DNA from: Candidatus Ventricola intestinavium
GTDB taxonomy: Bacteria; Bacillota; Clostridia; Christensenellales; Aristaeellaceae
Assembly: GCA_018715105.1 (NCBI GenBank)
Contig: DVMG01000190.1
Span: 1 to 5,522, forward strand
DNA: 5,522 nt
Reading direction: 5' to 3'
Shown: positions 4,862 to 5,522 of the stretch, one piece after another
Layout: every line of letters starts with the position of its first letter
Numbering within the stretch: position 1 is the stretch's first letter
Notes under the pieces: model-generated
The model's input: only the letters and a program-made list of their open reading frames with translations
Databases searched by the model: none
Told to the model about the DNA's origin: nothing
Made by a program: the position numbers and the translations under genes

Positions 4862-5522
4862 TTATGGGGTCGAATCCGCCATGTAGCCGACATTGCGGAT
4901 CGTCTTGATCAGCGTTCCGCCCTCGCCCAGCTTCTGGCGCAGCGTGCGCACATGCACGTCAATGGTCCGGGATTCGCCCTCAAAGCTTGAATCCCATACG
5001 CGCTCCATGATGACATCGCGCGAGATGACGATGCCGTGATTCTTCATCAGCAGTTTGAGCAGCTCAAACTCCTTGTAGGTCAGCTCAACGGGCTTTCCAT
5101 GGACATAAACCATGCGCTTTTCGCCGTCAAGGGTTACATCTCCACACGTGATCAGGTTCTCTTCCATTCCCCCGGACCGGCGCAGCAGCGCCTTGACCCG
5201 CGCGATCATCTCCATCACACCAAAGGGCTTGGAGATATAATCATCCGCGCCGCCGTCAAGGCCCTTGACCTTGTCAAGCTCCGAGGATTTTGCCGTCACC
5301 AGGATGACCGGAATCTTCTGGGTATCCGCGCTCGAACGCAGGCGCTCGAGGATACTCATGCCGTCTTCGTCGGGCAGCATGATGTCAAGCAGGATGAGTT
5401 CGGGGAGCCGCTCGGAGAGCGCCTTGTAAAAATCCTTGGCCGTTTCAAACCCCGCCGCCTGATAGCCGCTGTTTTTAAGCGCAAAGAGCTCGATCTCCTG
5501 AATGTTGCGGTCATCCTCCACG
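4862..5522 (-). CDS. Response regulator, OmpR/PhoB family (5' end outside window)
   Basis: This cytoplasmic DNA-binding transcription regulator should be phosphorylated by the kinase encoded downstream. The visible part has 219 complete codons; only the first few residues (the usual first beta strand before VEDD) appear to be missing, and the start codon lies outside. The receiver domain (about 1-115 of the visible part) has the acidic pocket E2-D3-D4, the phospho-acceptor D46 in LILLDIMLPDEDG, the switch Thr T76 in PVILVTAK and the conserved K98 in DYISKPF. The C-terminal winged helix (about 123-216) shows ELTYKEFELLKLLMKN, a recognition-helix region TIDVHVRTLRQKL and the wing IKTIRNVGYM. 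The GTG at 5521 is an internal codon, since the receiver fold needs upstream residues. The target genes cannot be told. It is separated from the kinase by 252 nt of repeat and terminator, unusually far for such a pair. Confidence 0.94.
   Translation of the reverse strand, partial: VEDDRNIQEIELFALKNSGYQAAGFETAKDFYKALSERLPELILLDIMLPDEDGMSILERLRSSADTQKIPVILVTAKSSELDKVKGLDGGADDYISKPFGVMEMIARVKALLRRSGGMEENLITCGDVTLDGEKRMVYVHGKPVELTYKEFELLKLLMKNHGIVISRDVIMERVWDSSFEGESRTIDVHVRTLRQKLGEGGTLIKTIRNVGYMADSTP

Noticed and set aside
4649..4990. A 113-codon plus-strand frame across R2 as a gene, similar in translation to the R1 frame
   Set aside because: The shared NLGKA-like peptide reflects repeat homology. 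Substitutions between R1 and R2 are spread evenly over codon positions, and the frame then runs antisense into the regulator gene.

Overview
The window looks like chromosomal DNA of a GC-rich member of the Clostridia, possibly a gut lineage. This is inferred from the gene families: a LysRS carrying a C-terminal tRNA-binding extension, a greA-lysS pair, and a PhoB/PhoR-type two-component operon followed by an HD-domain gene. No finer taxonomic call is supported. All five protein genes are on the minus strand, so transcription runs from high to low coordinates. Both ends of the window cut a gene.

In transcription order: (1) an OmpR/PhoB-type response regulator (4862-5522, first few residues outside the window); (2) a 252-nt gap (4610-4861) holding a structured repeat copy and a terminator-like hairpin; (3) a membrane sensor histidine kinase of the PhoR/WalK type (3281-4609, GTG start); (4) a soluble HD-domain phosphohydrolase-like protein (2607-3266), ended by a strong intrinsic terminator that overlaps its stop codon. 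A new unit then begins with a perfect-consensus vegetative promoter (TTGACA, 17 bp, TATAAT). It has a leader with two hairpins, greA (1935-2420), a 221-nt gap with the other repeat copy, and lysS (1-1713, GTG start, C terminus outside the window). The first unit is signalling: kinase, regulator and a probable metal-dependent phosphohydrolase. The second is housekeeping: transcript-cleavage factor and lysyl-tRNA synthetase.

The most notable signal is a pair of related intergenic elements, R1 (1744-1887, reading on the minus strand) and R2 (4701-4861, reading on the plus strand). They share a 24-base identical core and several conserved single-stranded blocks. Their stems pair in both copies although the stem sequences differ: the inner stem is GTTGACA/TGTCAAC in R1 and GTCGGCA/TGCCGAC in R2, and the outer and 3' stems are completely different in sequence yet still complementary. 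This means structure, not only sequence, is conserved. The copies lie in opposite orientations relative to the surrounding genes, which favours a dispersed, mobile, REP- or MITE-like structured element over a dedicated cis-regulator of either neighbour. R2 lies between a regulator and its kinase, genes that are normally almost adjacent.
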